From Paracoccaceae bacterium (GTDB lineage: Bacteria; Pseudomonadota; Alphaproteobacteria; Rhodobacterales; Rhodobacteraceae), in the NCBI GenBank assembly GCA_004153385.1, contig SDAL01000001.1:1755492-1819491 (forward strand): a stretch of DNA of 64,000 bases. The letters run 5' to 3'. Positions within the stretch are counted from its first letter, which is position 1. Every line of letters begins with the position of its first letter. The position numbers and the translations under genes are program-made. Below the pieces are notes generated by a model, which was given only the letters and a program-made list of their open reading frames with translations, did not search any database and was not told where the DNA came from. Below are positions 1 to 9,215 of the stretch, one piece after another.

Positions 1-196
1 CGGCAAGGTGGTTGCCCCCGATCTGTATATCGCCTGCGGTATTTCGGGCGCGATCCAGCATCTGGCAGGCATGAAGGATTCCAAGATCATCGTCGCGATC
101 AACAAAGACGAAGAGGCCCCGATTTTCCAGATCGCCGATTACGGACTGGCAGCCGACCTCTTTACTGCGGTTCCAGAACTCACAGCAAAACTGTAA
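1..196 (+). CDS. etfA: Electron transfer flavoprotein alpha subunit, C-terminal end (partial)
   Basis: Only the last 64 or so residues are in the window; the reading frame is open from the left edge. The motifs GISGAIQH and [11 protein letters not shown] are typical of the FAD-binding C-terminal domain of ETF alpha, which with ETF beta carries electrons from acyl-CoA and other flavin dehydrogenases to ETF-ubiquinone oxidoreductase. In Roseobacter-type genomes etfB-etfA commonly precede a 3-hydroxybutyryl-CoA dehydrogenase. That gene is found here 1.1 kb downstream, with one opposite-strand gene between. The stop codon is followed by a strong terminator hairpin. Confidence 0.93.
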   Translation, partial: GKVVAPDLYIACGISGAIQHLAGMKDSKIIVAINKDEEAPIFQIADYGLAADLFTAVPELTAKL

Positions 197-236
197 AAAC
201 TGAAAACGCCAGTTGGTGTCATATTCAATGACCGTG

Positions 237-264
237 AAAGGGGCGCTGGCAATGCGCCCCTTTT
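237..264. terminator. Hairpin terminator between etfA and the DUF6473 gene
   Basis: A perfect 10-bp stem (237-246 with 254-263) and a 7-nt loop have an A-run on the left and a T-run on the right. It lies between convergent genes and can serve both strands. Confidence 0.85.
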
Positions 265-314
265 CTATTGGTTTCACGACATCGCCGGATCACGCATGGC
301 GGCGTGCAACCGCC

Positions 315-1130
315 CTACTGCGCTGCTGGCCTCAACACCGCAGAAACAGCTGGTGCAAGCCTCTTTGAAATGTCGACATGCAGACGTGGATCGGGCATGT
401 TTTGCACCTGCGTATGGGCCAAAAACATCTCCTCGGTCCGAGAGAATGCTTTCTCTGGTGTTGCCGGACAGGCGACATGCACCACGTCGTCCGAATAGCG
501 CGCCACCTGTGCAATCATATCTGCTGTAAGCAGGCTTCTGCGCGCACCGGCGAGCGATGCCGGCTCGATCGCCAATAGAACCTTTTGGCCCGGCAGCTCC
601 TTTAAAAGCCGCGTCATGCGCGCCACCCATGCCACCTGTAATTCGCGCGACAGGCTTTCAAAACCATCAGGCGCCTCGCGTTCAAGCGTATCGAGCATGT
701 GGGGAATAAAATTGAACTGGTCGAAATCGACCCCCTGAAAGACGCTCCGCATCAGCTTGGAGGCCCGCAAAAACCGATTGTTACGCCGCGGATGGACAGC
801 ATAGAACCGGTTGGACATCGTCTCGGGGCCCAAAAGCTGCACCACACACATCTGCGCCTTCGCCAAGACGTCTTGCAGATGTGGCTCGTGTAAAAATACA
901 TCCAGACCGGCATTCAAACAGCCAAAATTCACGACCGGCATGTTTAGCGCGTCCGATAAAAGCTCCGGCCACGGATTATGCACCCATTCCCCATATGTCT
1001 CCGATCCGCCCAAAGCGGCGATGAAGGGTTGCTCCAACGATTGTCGCGGCCCGCGAAACAACAATTTGGATTTTCCATAGCGGCATGGAGCGTAGTTTGG
1101 CGTCACTATCGCCGAAGATTCGAACGTCAT
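315..1130 (-). CDS. DUF6473 family protein
   Basis: A 271-residue soluble protein of the type labelled DUF6473, seen mainly in Roseobacter relatives. The N-terminal part contains ALGGSETYGEWV and VNFGCLNAGLDVFL, which resemble the nucleotide- or substrate-loop region of sulfotransferase- or SGNH-like folds. The enzymatic role is unknown. I chose the ATG at 1130 because GAGGTGG lies just upstream; an in-frame start at 1175 lacks such a site. It is transcribed divergently from the 3-hydroxybutyryl-CoA dehydrogenase gene across about 170 bp and converges on etfA. No signal peptide or membrane segment is visible. Confidence 0.7.
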   Translation of the reverse strand: MTFESSAIVTPNYAPCRYGKSKLLFRGPRQSLEQPFIAALGGSETYGEWVHNPWPELLSDALNMPVVNFGCLNAGLDVFLHEPHLQDVLAKAQMCVVQLLGPETMSNRFYAVHPRRNNRFLRASKLMRSVFQGVDFDQFNFIPHMLDTLEREAPDGFESLSRELQVAWVARMTRLLKELPGQKVLLAIEPASLAGARRSLLTADMIAQVARYSDDVVHVACPATPEKAFSRTEEMFLAHTQVQNMPDPRLHVDISKRLAPAVSAVLRPAAQ

Positions 1131-1300
1131 ATCCACCTCGGTTTCGAAATCGGTTGATCTGAAGCTTGCAGCCAAACGGTTTCGATTCTCCTAAGCGCAC
1201 AGATTTCCGCCACCAGCCGATCCCTGCATCGTTTAAACCTTGCCCCCGCCCCCGCTCCCGCCCTACTGTTCGGGTGCAAAAGACAAAAGAGGCGTTTATA

Positions 1301-2176
1301 ATGGCTATTCAAACGGTTGGTATCGTCGGCGCGGGCCAGATGGGCAATGGAATCGCCCATGTCTTTGCACTGGCCGGTTTCGATGTGCTTCTTAACGATA
1401 TTTCGCAAGACGGGCTGGACAAGGCACTGGTCACCATCCGCAAGAACCTTGAGCGTCAAGTTTCACGTGAAAAAATCTCGGCCAAGGAATGCGAGGCAGC
1501 CTTGGCGCGGATTTCGACCACACTCACCCTGAGCGATCTGGCACAACAGGACCTGATCATTGAGGCTGCGACCGAAAAAGAAGACGTCAAAAACGAGATT
1601 TTCGAAAAGCTGAAACCGCATCTGAACCCCAAGACCATTCTGGCATCCAATACGTCATCCATCTCGATCACGCGGCTGGCATCGCGCACGGATCGGCCGG
1701 GCCAGTTCATGGGCGTGCATTTCATGAACCCCGTTCCGGTGATGCAGCTGGTCGAACTGATCCGAGGGATCGCCACCGACGAGGCGACCTATCAAGAGCT
1801 TAAACATGTGGTTGAAAAACTCGGGAAAACGCATGCAAGTGCAGAGGATTTCCCTGCGTTTATCGTGAACCGTATCCTGATCCCGATGATCAACGAGGCT
1901 GTGTACACGCTGTATGAAGGCGTGGGCAGCGTGACCTCAATCGACGAGTCCATGAAGCTTGGTGCCGCACATCCGATGGGGCCGCTGGAGCTTGCGGATT
2001 TCATCGGGCTGGACACTTGTCTGGCGATTATGAACGTGCTGCATGACGGTTTGGCGGATACGAAATACCGCCCCTGCCCGCTACTTACAAAATATGTCGA
2101 AGCGGGCTGGCTCGGGCGCAAAACAGGCCGTGGATTTTACGATTACAGCGGCGACACGCCTGTGCCGACACGCTGA
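1301..2176 (+). CDS. hbd: 3-hydroxybutyryl-CoA dehydrogenase
   Basis: A 291-residue NAD-dependent dehydrogenase that interconverts 3-hydroxyacyl-CoA and acetoacetyl-CoA-type ketones, in fatty-acid or polyhydroxybutyrate-related metabolism. The N-terminus has the Rossmann loop GAGQMGNGIA at about residue 9. The middle has GVHFMNPVPVM with the catalytic His, and the C-terminal domain has HPMGPLELADFIGLD, both hallmarks of the family. Length matches the family (about 285-295). The ATG at 1301 follows an AGAGGCG site; the frame is open further upstream to 1166, but that extension has no family homology. Clustering with etfA supports a role in beta-oxidation-type electron flow. Confidence 0.93.
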   Translation: MAIQTVGIVGAGQMGNGIAHVFALAGFDVLLNDISQDGLDKALVTIRKNLERQVSREKISAKECEAALARISTTLTLSDLAQQDLIIEAATEKEDVKNEIFEKLKPHLNPKTILASNTSSISITRLASRTDRPGQFMGVHFMNPVPVMQLVELIRGIATDEATYQELKHVVEKLGKTHASAEDFPAFIVNRILIPMINEAVYTLYEGVGSVTSIDESMKLGAAHPMGPLELADFIGLDTCLAIMNVLHDGLADTKYRPCPLLTKYVEAGWLGRKTGRGFYDYSGDTPVPTR

Positions 2177-2239
2177 TCGCGCATCCGGCGCGACGGGGGC
2201 ATCACGATGGCCCGATCGCGCCGGGCACGCCGAGATATC

Positions 2240-3142
2240 CTAAAGCGACAGAACCTCGTCACGCATGTCGGCCAGCCATTGGCGCGGCGAGCGTAAGGCG
2301 TCTGCCATATCAGCGGGATCATGCGGCCTGCCGATAATCGGGGATTGCGGTTTGTTGAGCGCGGCCCTGATTTCGTACAGCAACAAAGACTGGCGCAGGG
2401 TTGGCGAAATCCGGTTGGCAATCTGGTAGGCACGGGAGTTCTGTCCCGGAAACCGCACCGGCAACACCTTCGCCCGCGACCGGCTGACCATCTTTGCGGT
2501 AAAAGGGTTCCAGTCTTTCTCCACCGCGGGTCCATGCCACCGGTGTGAACTGGCAACGGCACCTGCCGGAAACAAAATGATACAGCCGCCGCGCTGAAGA
2601 TGGCCCATCGCATCCGCGCGCATCTTCAGACTGTCGGCACGGGCATTTTCTTCATGCGGGAATGGCACCGGCAGCATGAAATCCGCAATCTCCGGCACGC
2701 CTGTCAGCAAAGAGCGCGTCAGGATTTTGTAATCCCTACGGACCTGACCGATCAAATATGCCAGAACCATCCCGTCCACCAACCCGTGCGGATGATTGGC
2801 CACAACCACCAGCGGGCCGGTTGCGGGAATGCGGGCAATCTGTTCGGCAGGTGTGGTCACCGTGATCCCCATCACCCCCAATGCCTGTGGCCAGAAACCT
2901 TGGCCTTGGGGGACGCCCAAAGCCTCGAACCGGCGGATCAGCCGCAAGATGTGCAATTTGGCCGTCAGCCATTCGACGGTCCGGATCGTGTTGACCTTCC
3001 AAGGGTTTGTGAAGGTTCCAGCGTAAGACAGACGCCGTTTGTTATAGGGCCGTGGCAGGCTATCAAGCGGCGGGCTAGAGGGGGCGTTATCATCAGGCGC
3101 TGCATGCGCAGGCGGTGATTTGGGATGGCTCATGTCATTCAT
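2240..3142 (-). CDS. PlsC-like lysophospholipid acyltransferase family protein
   Basis: A 300-residue protein with the acyltransferase signature NHPHGLVDG (NHx4D box) at about residue 115 and a later FPAGAVAS block corresponding to the EGT/FPEG motif. This places it in the glycerol-phosphate/lysophospholipid acyltransferase superfamily. The exact acceptor is not evident; the long proline-rich N-terminus and divergent second block differ from housekeeping PlsC. It lies 45 bp downstream of ptsH on the same strand and may be the last gene of the PTS operon. The start at 3142 has AGGGGG six bases upstream; an ATG three codons later is an alternative. Confidence 0.8.
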   Translation of the reverse strand: MNDMSHPKSPPAHAAPDDNAPSSPPLDSLPRPYNKRRLSYAGTFTNPWKVNTIRTVEWLTAKLHILRLIRRFEALGVPQGQGFWPQALGVMGITVTTPAEQIARIPATGPLVVVANHPHGLVDGMVLAYLIGQVRRDYKILTRSLLTGVPEIADFMLPVPFPHEENARADSLKMRADAMGHLQRGGCIILFPAGAVASSHRWHGPAVEKDWNPFTAKMVSRSRAKVLPVRFPGQNSRAYQIANRISPTLRQSLLLYEIRAALNKPQSPIIGRPHDPADMADALRSPRQWLADMRDEVLSL

Positions 3143-3187
3143 TTCGACCCCCTACGATCAGCGCCCCTCTCTATGTGGCGGGTGGTG

Positions 3188-3457
3188 CTAGAAACCCTCA
3201 CCGAAACGGTCGGCCACCAGATCGCGCAAAGCGTCGGCCAAGGCCTCTGCCTGGGCGCCCGATGTCGTCACTTCGATCGATGTTCCCCGCGAGGCGCCCA
3301 ACATCAACAACCCCATGATGGAATCGCCGGACACCTGCATGCCGTCTTTGGCCACCTCGGCCCGCGCATCGAATTTCTCGACCTGCTCGACGAATTTCGC
3401 AGAAGCGCGCGCATGCAGGCCCTTCTCATTAATTATCTCAAGCACCCGATGCGTCAT
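3188..3457 (-). CDS. ptsH: HPr phosphocarrier protein
   Basis: An 89-residue HPr. The active-site His15 lies in GLHARAS, and Ser46, the HPr kinase target, lies in SGDSIMGLLML. Both are at the canonical positions. It accepts phosphate from enzyme I (not in the window) and passes it to the EIIA encoded immediately upstream. No sugar permease components are present locally, so the system is probably regulatory, as usual in alphaproteobacteria. It starts one base after the EIIA stop codon, so translation is probably coupled. Confidence 0.95.
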   Translation of the reverse strand: MTHRVLEIINEKGLHARASAKFVEQVEKFDARAEVAKDGMQVSGDSIMGLLMLGASRGTSIEVTTSGAQAEALADALRDLVADRFGEGF

Positions 3458-3859
3458 TCATCCTCCACGCGTTCCATAAGATGAATAACTATTGATGTAT
3501 TTTCGACCCGCATCAAGGGCTGCTTCTACAGCAGCATGAACGGACAGTTTACGCGACTTGGCCAGTTTGATCAGCAAAGGCAGGTTTGCGCCGTAAATAA
3601 TCTCGCGCTCGCAATCCTCGCAGGCTTGCAGACTCAGGTTAGAAGGCGAGGCACCGAACATATCGGTCACCACCACAACCCCGTCACCGATATCGACAGA
3701 ATCGGCAGCTGCACGGATTTCTGTCTGCTTCTCGGCGCGATTATGGCCTTCTTCGATGGTAATCGCCTGAATGCCATGTTGGGGCCCGACAACATGCTCC
3801 ACCGCCGCGAGATATTCGCGTGCAAGTCCACCATGAGCCACGATCACGATCCCGATCAA
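3458..3859 (-). CDS. PTS mannose-type EIIA regulatory protein
   Basis: A 133-residue EIIA of the mannose family. The phosphorylatable His9 lies in [10 protein letters not shown], and [16 protein letters not shown] is the conserved core. It lacks fused IIB, IIC or IID domains, and none are nearby. It most likely signals phosphorylation state, with HPr and HPr kinase, rather than moving sugar. Its first four bases overlap the end of rapZ (ATGA), and its stop abuts ptsH. Confidence 0.92.
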   Translation of the reverse strand: MIGIVIVAHGGLAREYLAAVEHVVGPQHGIQAITIEEGHNRAEKQTEIRAAADSVDIGDGVVVVTDMFGASPSNLSLQACEDCEREIIYGANLPLLIKLAKSRKLSVHAAVEAALDAGRKYINSYSSYGTRGG

Positions 3860-4821
3860 GCGCTGCTTCCCGTTTCCGCCTGAGGCAGGGCTGCGCCCTG
3901 ACGTTCCAATTCTCTATGACGCTTAGACACGTGCCACCCTGTTTCTGCAAGTGCACTAACAACAGATTCTGTCATTGCGACAGATCTGTGCTTTCCGCCG
4001 GTGCACCCGAAGCCGACAGAAAGATGTGTTTTACCCTCTTCAACATGGGCAGGCAGGGTAAAAAATAAAAGCGCCAAGACATGATGGAGGAATTCATCAA
4101 AGCGTGAGTCCGCAGCAACGTAGGCCGCCACCTCCGGATCACGCCCGTCTTTGGGGCGCAATTGCGCCACCCAGTGCGGATTGCTCAGGAAGCGGCAGTC
4201 AAACATCACATCCAGCCCCCGCGGCACCCCGCGTTTATAACTGAAACTATGAACAGACACCGACAGGCTCGACACGGCCCCCAGATCAAAGATGCGTACG
4301 ATCTCTGACCGGCAGTCGTGTACGGTCATTGCTGAACTGTCGATCAGGATATCGGCGCGCGCGCGAATTGGCTCCAACAACTCGACCTCGCGCAAGATCC
4401 CCTCAATGGGGGCATCATCGGGGGCGAGCGGATGACGGCGGCGGGTTTCCGAATAGCGCCGTTCCAGCACGTCGGGACGCGCATCCATATAAAGCACCTC
4501 AAGCCTGATCCGAGGTTCGCGTGTCAGGCGGTCGATCAACTCGATCAAGCGGATCGCGCTGAATTCGCGGTTGCGCACATCCACACCCAACGCGATCGGC
4601 TCCAGCACCGGCCCGTCAAGCACACGGGGCACCATCGAAAGCGGCAGATTATCGATGGTTTCATATCCCAGATCTTCCAAAGCCGCGATCGCGGTCGAGC
4701 GGCCTGCGCCGGACGGTCCGGTGATCAATACCACGCGCTGGCTGCGCCCCACATCTGGTTGGGTTTGCGCTGCGGCCTCGTTCACCACGAGAGTGTCTGG
4801 CTGGCGTTCAAGCGGGCTCAT
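3856..4821 (-). CDS. rapZ: RapZ-type nucleotide-binding protein (RNase adapter family)
   Basis: A 321-residue P-loop protein of the YvcJ/RapZ family. The N-terminal Walker A is GPSGAGRST (residues 35-43; Arg replaces the usual Lys, a variant I believe is common in alphaproteobacteria). GYETIDNLP follows and [11 protein letters not shown] lies in the C-terminal domain. In enterobacteria RapZ targets the small RNA GlmZ for decay; in alphaproteobacteria the role is unsettled. Its place between hprK and the EIIA gene supports a link to PTS signalling. Both ends overlap neighbours by 4 nt, showing a tightly coupled operon. Confidence 0.93.
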   Translation of the reverse strand: MSPLERQPDTLVVNEAAAQTQPDVGRSQRVVLITGPSGAGRSTAIAALEDLGYETIDNLPLSMVPRVLDGPVLEPIALGVDVRNREFSAIRLIELIDRLTREPRIRLEVLYMDARPDVLERRYSETRRRHPLAPDDAPIEGILREVELLEPIRARADILIDSSAMTVHDCRSEIVRIFDLGAVSSLSVSVHSFSYKRGVPRGLDVMFDCRFLSNPHWVAQLRPKDGRDPEVAAYVAADSRFDEFLHHVLALLFFTLPAHVEEGKTHLSVGFGCTGGKHRSVAMTESVVSALAETGWHVSKRHRELERQGAALPQAETGSSA

Positions 4822-5249
4822 ACGATCCTCCCACCTTTAAGATATTGCAAGACTGCGTATTCAAGATGCCCATGTTGCACCTGCAGTACAAGAGGCAGCG
4901 ACACACCTGCGATAGTTTGGTGGCGCATCGGGGGCAGGCGTTCCTCCTCTGTTCGATCAAGATCGACCACAAGCCCAACGCGTGCCCCCCCCTTCAGCGC
5001 ACTGGCCCGCAAGATGCCGATCTGACGTGCCTCTATCTGGCCGGCGATTGCGGCCGGAGAGTGCGCGAAAAGGTTTCCCTTTTCGACAACAAGGTCCACA
5101 CGATCATCGGCCACAAGATGCGCGCCCAATGCCATCAGCCCAAGCGCAAGCGCAGATTTCCCTGCGCCGGAGCGACCAAGGATCAGTACCGCATTTTGAG
5201 AATCCAACGCCACGCAACTGGCGTGAATATTCATGCACTCCGGGCCCAT
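4818..5249 (-). CDS. hprK: HPr kinase/phosphatase, short C-terminal-domain form
   Basis: A 143-residue protein corresponding only to the catalytic C-terminal half of Gram-positive HprK, which is the normal alphaproteobacterial form. Walker [11 protein letters not shown] (about residues 25-34) and [12 protein letters not shown] are present. It phosphorylates and dephosphorylates Ser46 of HPr. It is the first gene of the operon hprK-rapZ-EIIA-ptsH. In most relatives the histidine kinase gene chvG lies immediately upstream; here about 700 bp without it separates hprK from pckA. Confidence 0.93.
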   Translation of the reverse strand: MGPECMNIHASCVALDSQNAVLILGRSGAGKSALALGLMALGAHLVADDRVDLVVEKGNLFAHSPAAIAGQIEARQIGILRASALKGGARVGLVVDLDRTEEERLPPMRHQTIAGVSLPLVLQVQHGHLEYAVLQYLKGGRIV

Positions 5250-5782
5250 TTATCCGTTATCCATTTCCAAAACGCTGCAGCTTGTGGGTACAACGGACCC
5301 GTATCACTGCCTGAAGACAACCACACTACCTTAAGGTGACACGGGTTTAGATCGCGCAAAGTTTCACAGGCATTTCATGTTTTCTGACACACACGCGCTG
5401 TTTGCACCGCAATGATCCGGCGTGGGCGCCATCCTCAATCGCCCGACCCGCTGCCGTTGAGCGCCGCGTATGGAACATCGACCTCAAAATCCAAAACCTG
5501 TCTGATATATTTACCAAATTCGATCGCGGGCGGCACGTCACCATTGCCGATCAAAGCCTGTCCCGCCCGTTTCTGATACAACAAAGCGTAGGTCGAGTGG
5601 GTGGTTTGGATCAGTGGCATGTGGCCTTGCCATCAGATCAGATGATCGCTTTTTCGACGCTGTGGCACACGCGGGGCACCACAGCACCGAATCAGGAGCA
5701 TATGGTCAGGTGCCCCAAACGGTGGGCACGCGAATAGAACCTGCAAGATCGCGACATCATGGCGCGGTCGCACAGGCCCTGC
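5250..5782. other. Intergenic region without a recognisable gene (expected site of chvG/chvI)
   Basis: Short open frames exist on both strands (for example minus 5435-5620, 61 codons), but none matches a family I recognise, and no histidine-kinase or response-regulator motif can be read. The region presumably holds the promoters of hprK (minus) and pckA (plus). In relatives the chvI-chvG two-component pair sits here. Confidence 0.6.
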
Positions 5783-5820
5783 TAGCGCTAAATCCGCGCT
5801 GATATCGCTAACGGTTAGCG
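5783..5820. promoter_or_regulatory. Paired palindromic operator-like sites upstream of pckA
   Basis: The 15-bp perfect palindrome CGCTAACGGTTAGCG at 5806-5820 has a 7-bp arm on each side of one base. A second palindrome, TAGCGCTA, lies at 5783-5790. The shared GCTAA/TTAGC arms look like operators of a LacI-family regulator with a central CG. The known LacI-type regulators of pckA in alphaproteobacteria (PckR/CceR) are plausible binders. That assignment is inference; the palindromes are seen directly. Confidence 0.5.
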
Positions 5821-5962
5821 CACCCTGTGTTCCCACGAAGTTTTGGCGTGTTATACGGTGTCTACCCGGCGCCTTTCTGGAGCCGGCGACGCGTCCTCCA
5901 AGGCCCGGAGGAAACGGGAAGAATCCATTGAACAGCCGCACGACGGCATTCGGGAGCTACAG

Positions 5963-7561
5963 ATGATCATCGGACACGTGAACCCGGCGCAGCGCTTGGA
6001 AGATCAAGGCATTTCTGATCTGGGAAACGTCTATTACAACCTGATCGAGCCTGCGCTGGTCGAAGAGGCGCTAAAACGTAATGAGGGGACGCTTGGCAAA
6101 GGCGGTGCCTTTTATTGCACCACCGGCAAATTCACCGGACGCTCGCCCAAGGACAAGTTCGTCGTTCGCACTCCCGAAGTTGAAGATACGATCTGGTGGG
6201 ACAACAACGCCCCGATGGAGGCCGACAAGTTCGACCAACTTTATGCCGATATGATCGCGCATATGAAAGGCCGTGATTATTTCGTGCAAGATCTGTTTGG
6301 TGGCGCCGACCCCGAACACCGTCTGGATGTGCGCGTGATCTCGGAACTGGCGTGGCACAACCTGTTTATCCGCACCATGCTGCGCCGCCCCGAACGTGCC
6401 GAGCTGGACAGCTTCGTGCCGGAATTCACGGTCATCAACTGCCCCGAATTCAAGGCAGATCCTGCCCGCCACGGCTGCCGCACAGACACCGTGATTGCGT
6501 TGAATTTCGAGAAAAAGCTGATCCTCATCGCCAACACCCAATATGCCGGCGAGAACAAGAAGGGTGTGTTCAGCCTGCTCAATTATATCCTGCCCGGTAA
6601 TGGCATCATGCCGATGCACTGCTCTGCCAACCACGCAATCGACAATCCCCAAGACAGCGCCGTGTTTTTCGGTCTGTCGGGGACCGGCAAGACAACCCTT
6701 TCAGCCAGCCCTTCGCGCACGCTGATCGGAGATGACGAACATGGCTGGTCCGACAACGGCATCTTCAATTTCGAAGGTGGGTGCTATGCCAAGACGATCA
6801 ACCTCGACCCCAAGCACGAGCCTGAAATCTACGCCACGACGTCCAAGTTCGGGACCGTGGTCGAGAATATGGTCTATGACCCCGAAACGCTGGAGCTGGA
6901 TTTCGAGGATAACTCGATTACCGACAATATGCGCTGCGCCTATCCGCTCCACTATATCTCGAACGCATCCGAAGATTCGCTCGGGGGCAGCCCCAAACAT
7001 GTGATCATGCTAACCTGCGATGCCTATGGGGTTTTGCCACCCATTGCACGGCTGACACCGGCGCAAGCGATGTATCACTTCCTGTCCGGCTTCACCTCCA
7101 AAACACCAGGCACCGAGGTTGGCGTACTGGAGCCGATCCCGACCTTCTCAACCTGCTTCGGTGCGCCATTCATGCCACGCCGCCCCGAGGTGTATGGCAA
7201 GCTGCTGGCCGACAAGATCGCAAAAAACGGGGCATCGTGCTGGTTGGTCAACACCGGCTGGACGGGCGGAAAATTCGGCGAAGGCTCGCGGATGCCGATC
7301 AAGGCGACCCGTGCGCTGCTTGATGCGGCGCTCGACGGATCGCTTGATGCAGTCCAGTTCCGCCGCGACCCGAACTTCGGCTTCGATGTGCCGGTGCTGG
7401 TGGATGGCGTGGACCCGCAACTGCTCAGCCCGCGCGACACCTGGGCCGACCCCGAGGCCTATGACGCGCAGGCCGCGAAGCTGGTCCAGATGTTTTCCGA
7501 CAATTTCGAGCAGTATGTCCCCTATATCGACGACGAGGTCAAAGCCGTCGCGATCGGCTGA
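5963..7561 (+). CDS. pckA: Phosphoenolpyruvate carboxykinase (ATP)
   Basis: A 532-residue gluconeogenic enzyme converting oxaloacetate and ATP to phosphoenolpyruvate, ADP and CO2. It contains the kinase-1a loop GLSGTGKTT (about residues 237-245), LIGDDEHGW with the metal-binding Asp, and [10 protein letters not shown] near the N-terminus. The frame is open back to 5843, but family homology begins at MIIGHVNP, so I chose the ATG at 5963 (family length 530-540). Palindromic operator-like sites lie 140-180 bp upstream and a terminator follows. Adjacency to hprK/ptsH is conserved in alphaproteobacteria. Confidence 0.97.
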   Translation: MIIGHVNPAQRLEDQGISDLGNVYYNLIEPALVEEALKRNEGTLGKGGAFYCTTGKFTGRSPKDKFVVRTPEVEDTIWWDNNAPMEADKFDQLYADMIAHMKGRDYFVQDLFGGADPEHRLDVRVISELAWHNLFIRTMLRRPERAELDSFVPEFTVINCPEFKADPARHGCRTDTVIALNFEKKLILIANTQYAGENKKGVFSLLNYILPGNGIMPMHCSANHAIDNPQDSAVFFGLSGTGKTTLSASPSRTLIGDDEHGWSDNGIFNFEGGCYAKTINLDPKHEPEIYATTSKFGTVVENMVYDPETLELDFEDNSITDNMRCAYPLHYISNASEDSLGGSPKHVIMLTCDAYGVLPPIARLTPAQAMYHFLSGFTSKTPGTEVGVLEPIPTFSTCFGAPFMPRRPEVYGKLLADKIAKNGASCWLVNTGWTGGKFGEGSRMPIKATRALLDAALDGSLDAVQFRRDPNFGFDVPVLVDGVDPQLLSPRDTWADPEAYDAQAAKLVQMFSDNFEQYVPYIDDEVKAVAIG

Positions 7562-7600
7562 CCTGTCGACTGCAAGGGATGCTTGCCGAGATACTATAAG

Positions 7601-7625
7601 GGGCCGGATTTTTTCCGGCCCTTTT
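7601..7625 (+). terminator. Rho-independent terminator of pckA
   Basis: The 8-bp GC stem GGGCCGGA (7601-7608) pairs with 7614-7621 around a T5 loop and is followed by TTTT. It sits 40 bp after the pckA stop. Confidence 0.88.
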
Positions 7626-7673
7626 CTTGTTGGCAATCCACCCTAGTTTTCAAAAGGGAAGAAGAAGGGTGCC

Positions 7674-9215
7674 ATGTATTATATTTTTTTAGGTATTATC
7701 CTAATCGGCCTTGCAGTCGCTTGGAAACTGACGCGTTTACCGAAACGGATGGCGCTGGAGGACAAACATCCCCCCACCGCCCCTGACAATGTGCGTGTGT
7801 CCAAGCTATGGGCAGATCAGACCACCACGGGCCTGTTGCCGATTCCCGACGGGATCGAGGCCTTCGCCATGCGACTGAAACTGATCGAAATGGCCGAATA
7901 CCGCGTTGATGCGCAGTATTACCTCTGGCGTGCGGATGTTTGCGGCAGCCTGATGTTCGATGCGCTGATGGGCGCGGCAGAGCGTGGTGTGACAGTGCGC
8001 ATTCTGCTTGATGATAATGCAACCAAAGTGTTGGACCCGCGGATCGCATGGGCCAACGCCCATGAAAATATAGAAGTGCGTCTCTTCAATCCGTTTCCTC
8101 TGCGCCGTTTGCGATTTTTGGGGTATTTGATGGATTTCCGGCGTTTGAACCGCCGGATGCATAACAAGGCGCTCGTCGTGGATGGTCAGGCTGCTGTTTT
8201 GGGCGGCCGTAATATCGGGGATGAATATTACAATAATTTCGCCAAAATGGGCAGTTTCATGGATTTCGATGTGCTGGTTGCAGGCGATGCAGCGCAACAG
8301 GCACAAGAGGAATTCGATACCTACTGGAACAGCGACCCCACTTGGCTTGCCGACAATATCCTGCCCGCACGTTTCACCGAAAATCCCGAACATGGTGCCG
8401 CGCAGAATGCCGAATGTGTGGCCAGCCAGCAGACGAAAGATTTCCTTGAGTTGCTGCCGGACACGCCCACGATCACCGAAATGGATGAAGACCGGCTGCG
8501 CCTGCGCGAAGCCAAGGTGACGCTGCTCCATGATCCGCCAGAAAAGGTTTTAGGGCGGGCACGGCGACGCAATCTGCTGTTTCCCAATATACAGATGGCG
8601 ATGGGCAAACCGAAAACCCATTTCGATATCATTTCACCCTATTTCGTGCCTCGTAATAAAGGGCGAAAACAGCTGATTGCGATGGCAAAATCCGGCATCA
8701 AGGTCAGGGCGCTTACAAATTCCCTCGCCTCGTCGGACAAACCTATTGTCCATACGGGCTATGCAGGACAGCGGCGCAAATTGCTTTCGGGCGGGGTGGA
8801 GATTTTCGAATTTGCCCATGATGAAAAAGTCCGCTTCCGGCGCGGCCTGATCGGTCACCACCGGCGCGGAACATCGCCGTTCGCGCGCACCAAACTGCAC
8901 GCCAAGATCCTGTCGGTCGACCGCGAGAAGGTTTTCATCGGCACGTTCAACTTCGATCCCAGATCGGTGTTTTTGAACACCGAGATGGGCGTGGTGATCG
9001 AGGATCGCGCATGGGCGGAGGATTTGCACAACGGCTTTGACAGTGTGATCCCCGGCGCCGCGTGGAAGCTGACACGCGATCACAAACGCATCCGGTGGGA
9101 ACGCGAGGTACCGGGTGAGGGCACAGAGGTCTGGCACCACGAGCCCTATACCTCGTGGTGGCAGCGCGCCCTGATCGTGGCAGGCTCCATCCTGCCGATC
9201 GAATGGTTGTTATGA
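7674..9215 (+). CDS. Phospholipase D family protein, ClsC/YmdC-like cardiolipin synthase
   Basis: A 513-residue protein with one N-terminal membrane anchor (residues 2-18) and two HxKx4D catalytic motifs: HNKALVVD near residue 162 and HAKILSVD near residue 407. Each is followed by the GxxN-type block (GGRNIGDEYY, GTFNFDPRS). This two-domain layout and length fit the ClsC/YmdC branch, which makes cardiolipin at the inner membrane; other phosphatidyl-transfer activity is possible. A GAAGAAGGG site precedes the ATG. The 3' end overlaps the stop codon of the convergent rnr gene by 6 bp. Confidence 0.88.
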   Translation: MYYIFLGIILIGLAVAWKLTRLPKRMALEDKHPPTAPDNVRVSKLWADQTTTGLLPIPDGIEAFAMRLKLIEMAEYRVDAQYYLWRADVCGSLMFDALMGAAERGVTVRILLDDNATKVLDPRIAWANAHENIEVRLFNPFPLRRLRFLGYLMDFRRLNRRMHNKALVVDGQAAVLGGRNIGDEYYNNFAKMGSFMDFDVLVAGDAAQQAQEEFDTYWNSDPTWLADNILPARFTENPEHGAAQNAECVASQQTKDFLELLPDTPTITEMDEDRLRLREAKVTLLHDPPEKVLGRARRRNLLFPNIQMAMGKPKTHFDIISPYFVPRNKGRKQLIAMAKSGIKVRALTNSLASSDKPIVHTGYAGQRRKLLSGGVEIFEFAHDEKVRFRRGLIGHHRRGTSPFARTKLHAKILSVDREKVFIGTFNFDPRSVFLNTEMGVVIEDRAWAEDLHNGFDSVIPGAAWKLTRDHKRIRWEREVPGEGTEVWHHEPYTSWWQRALIVAGSILPIEWLL

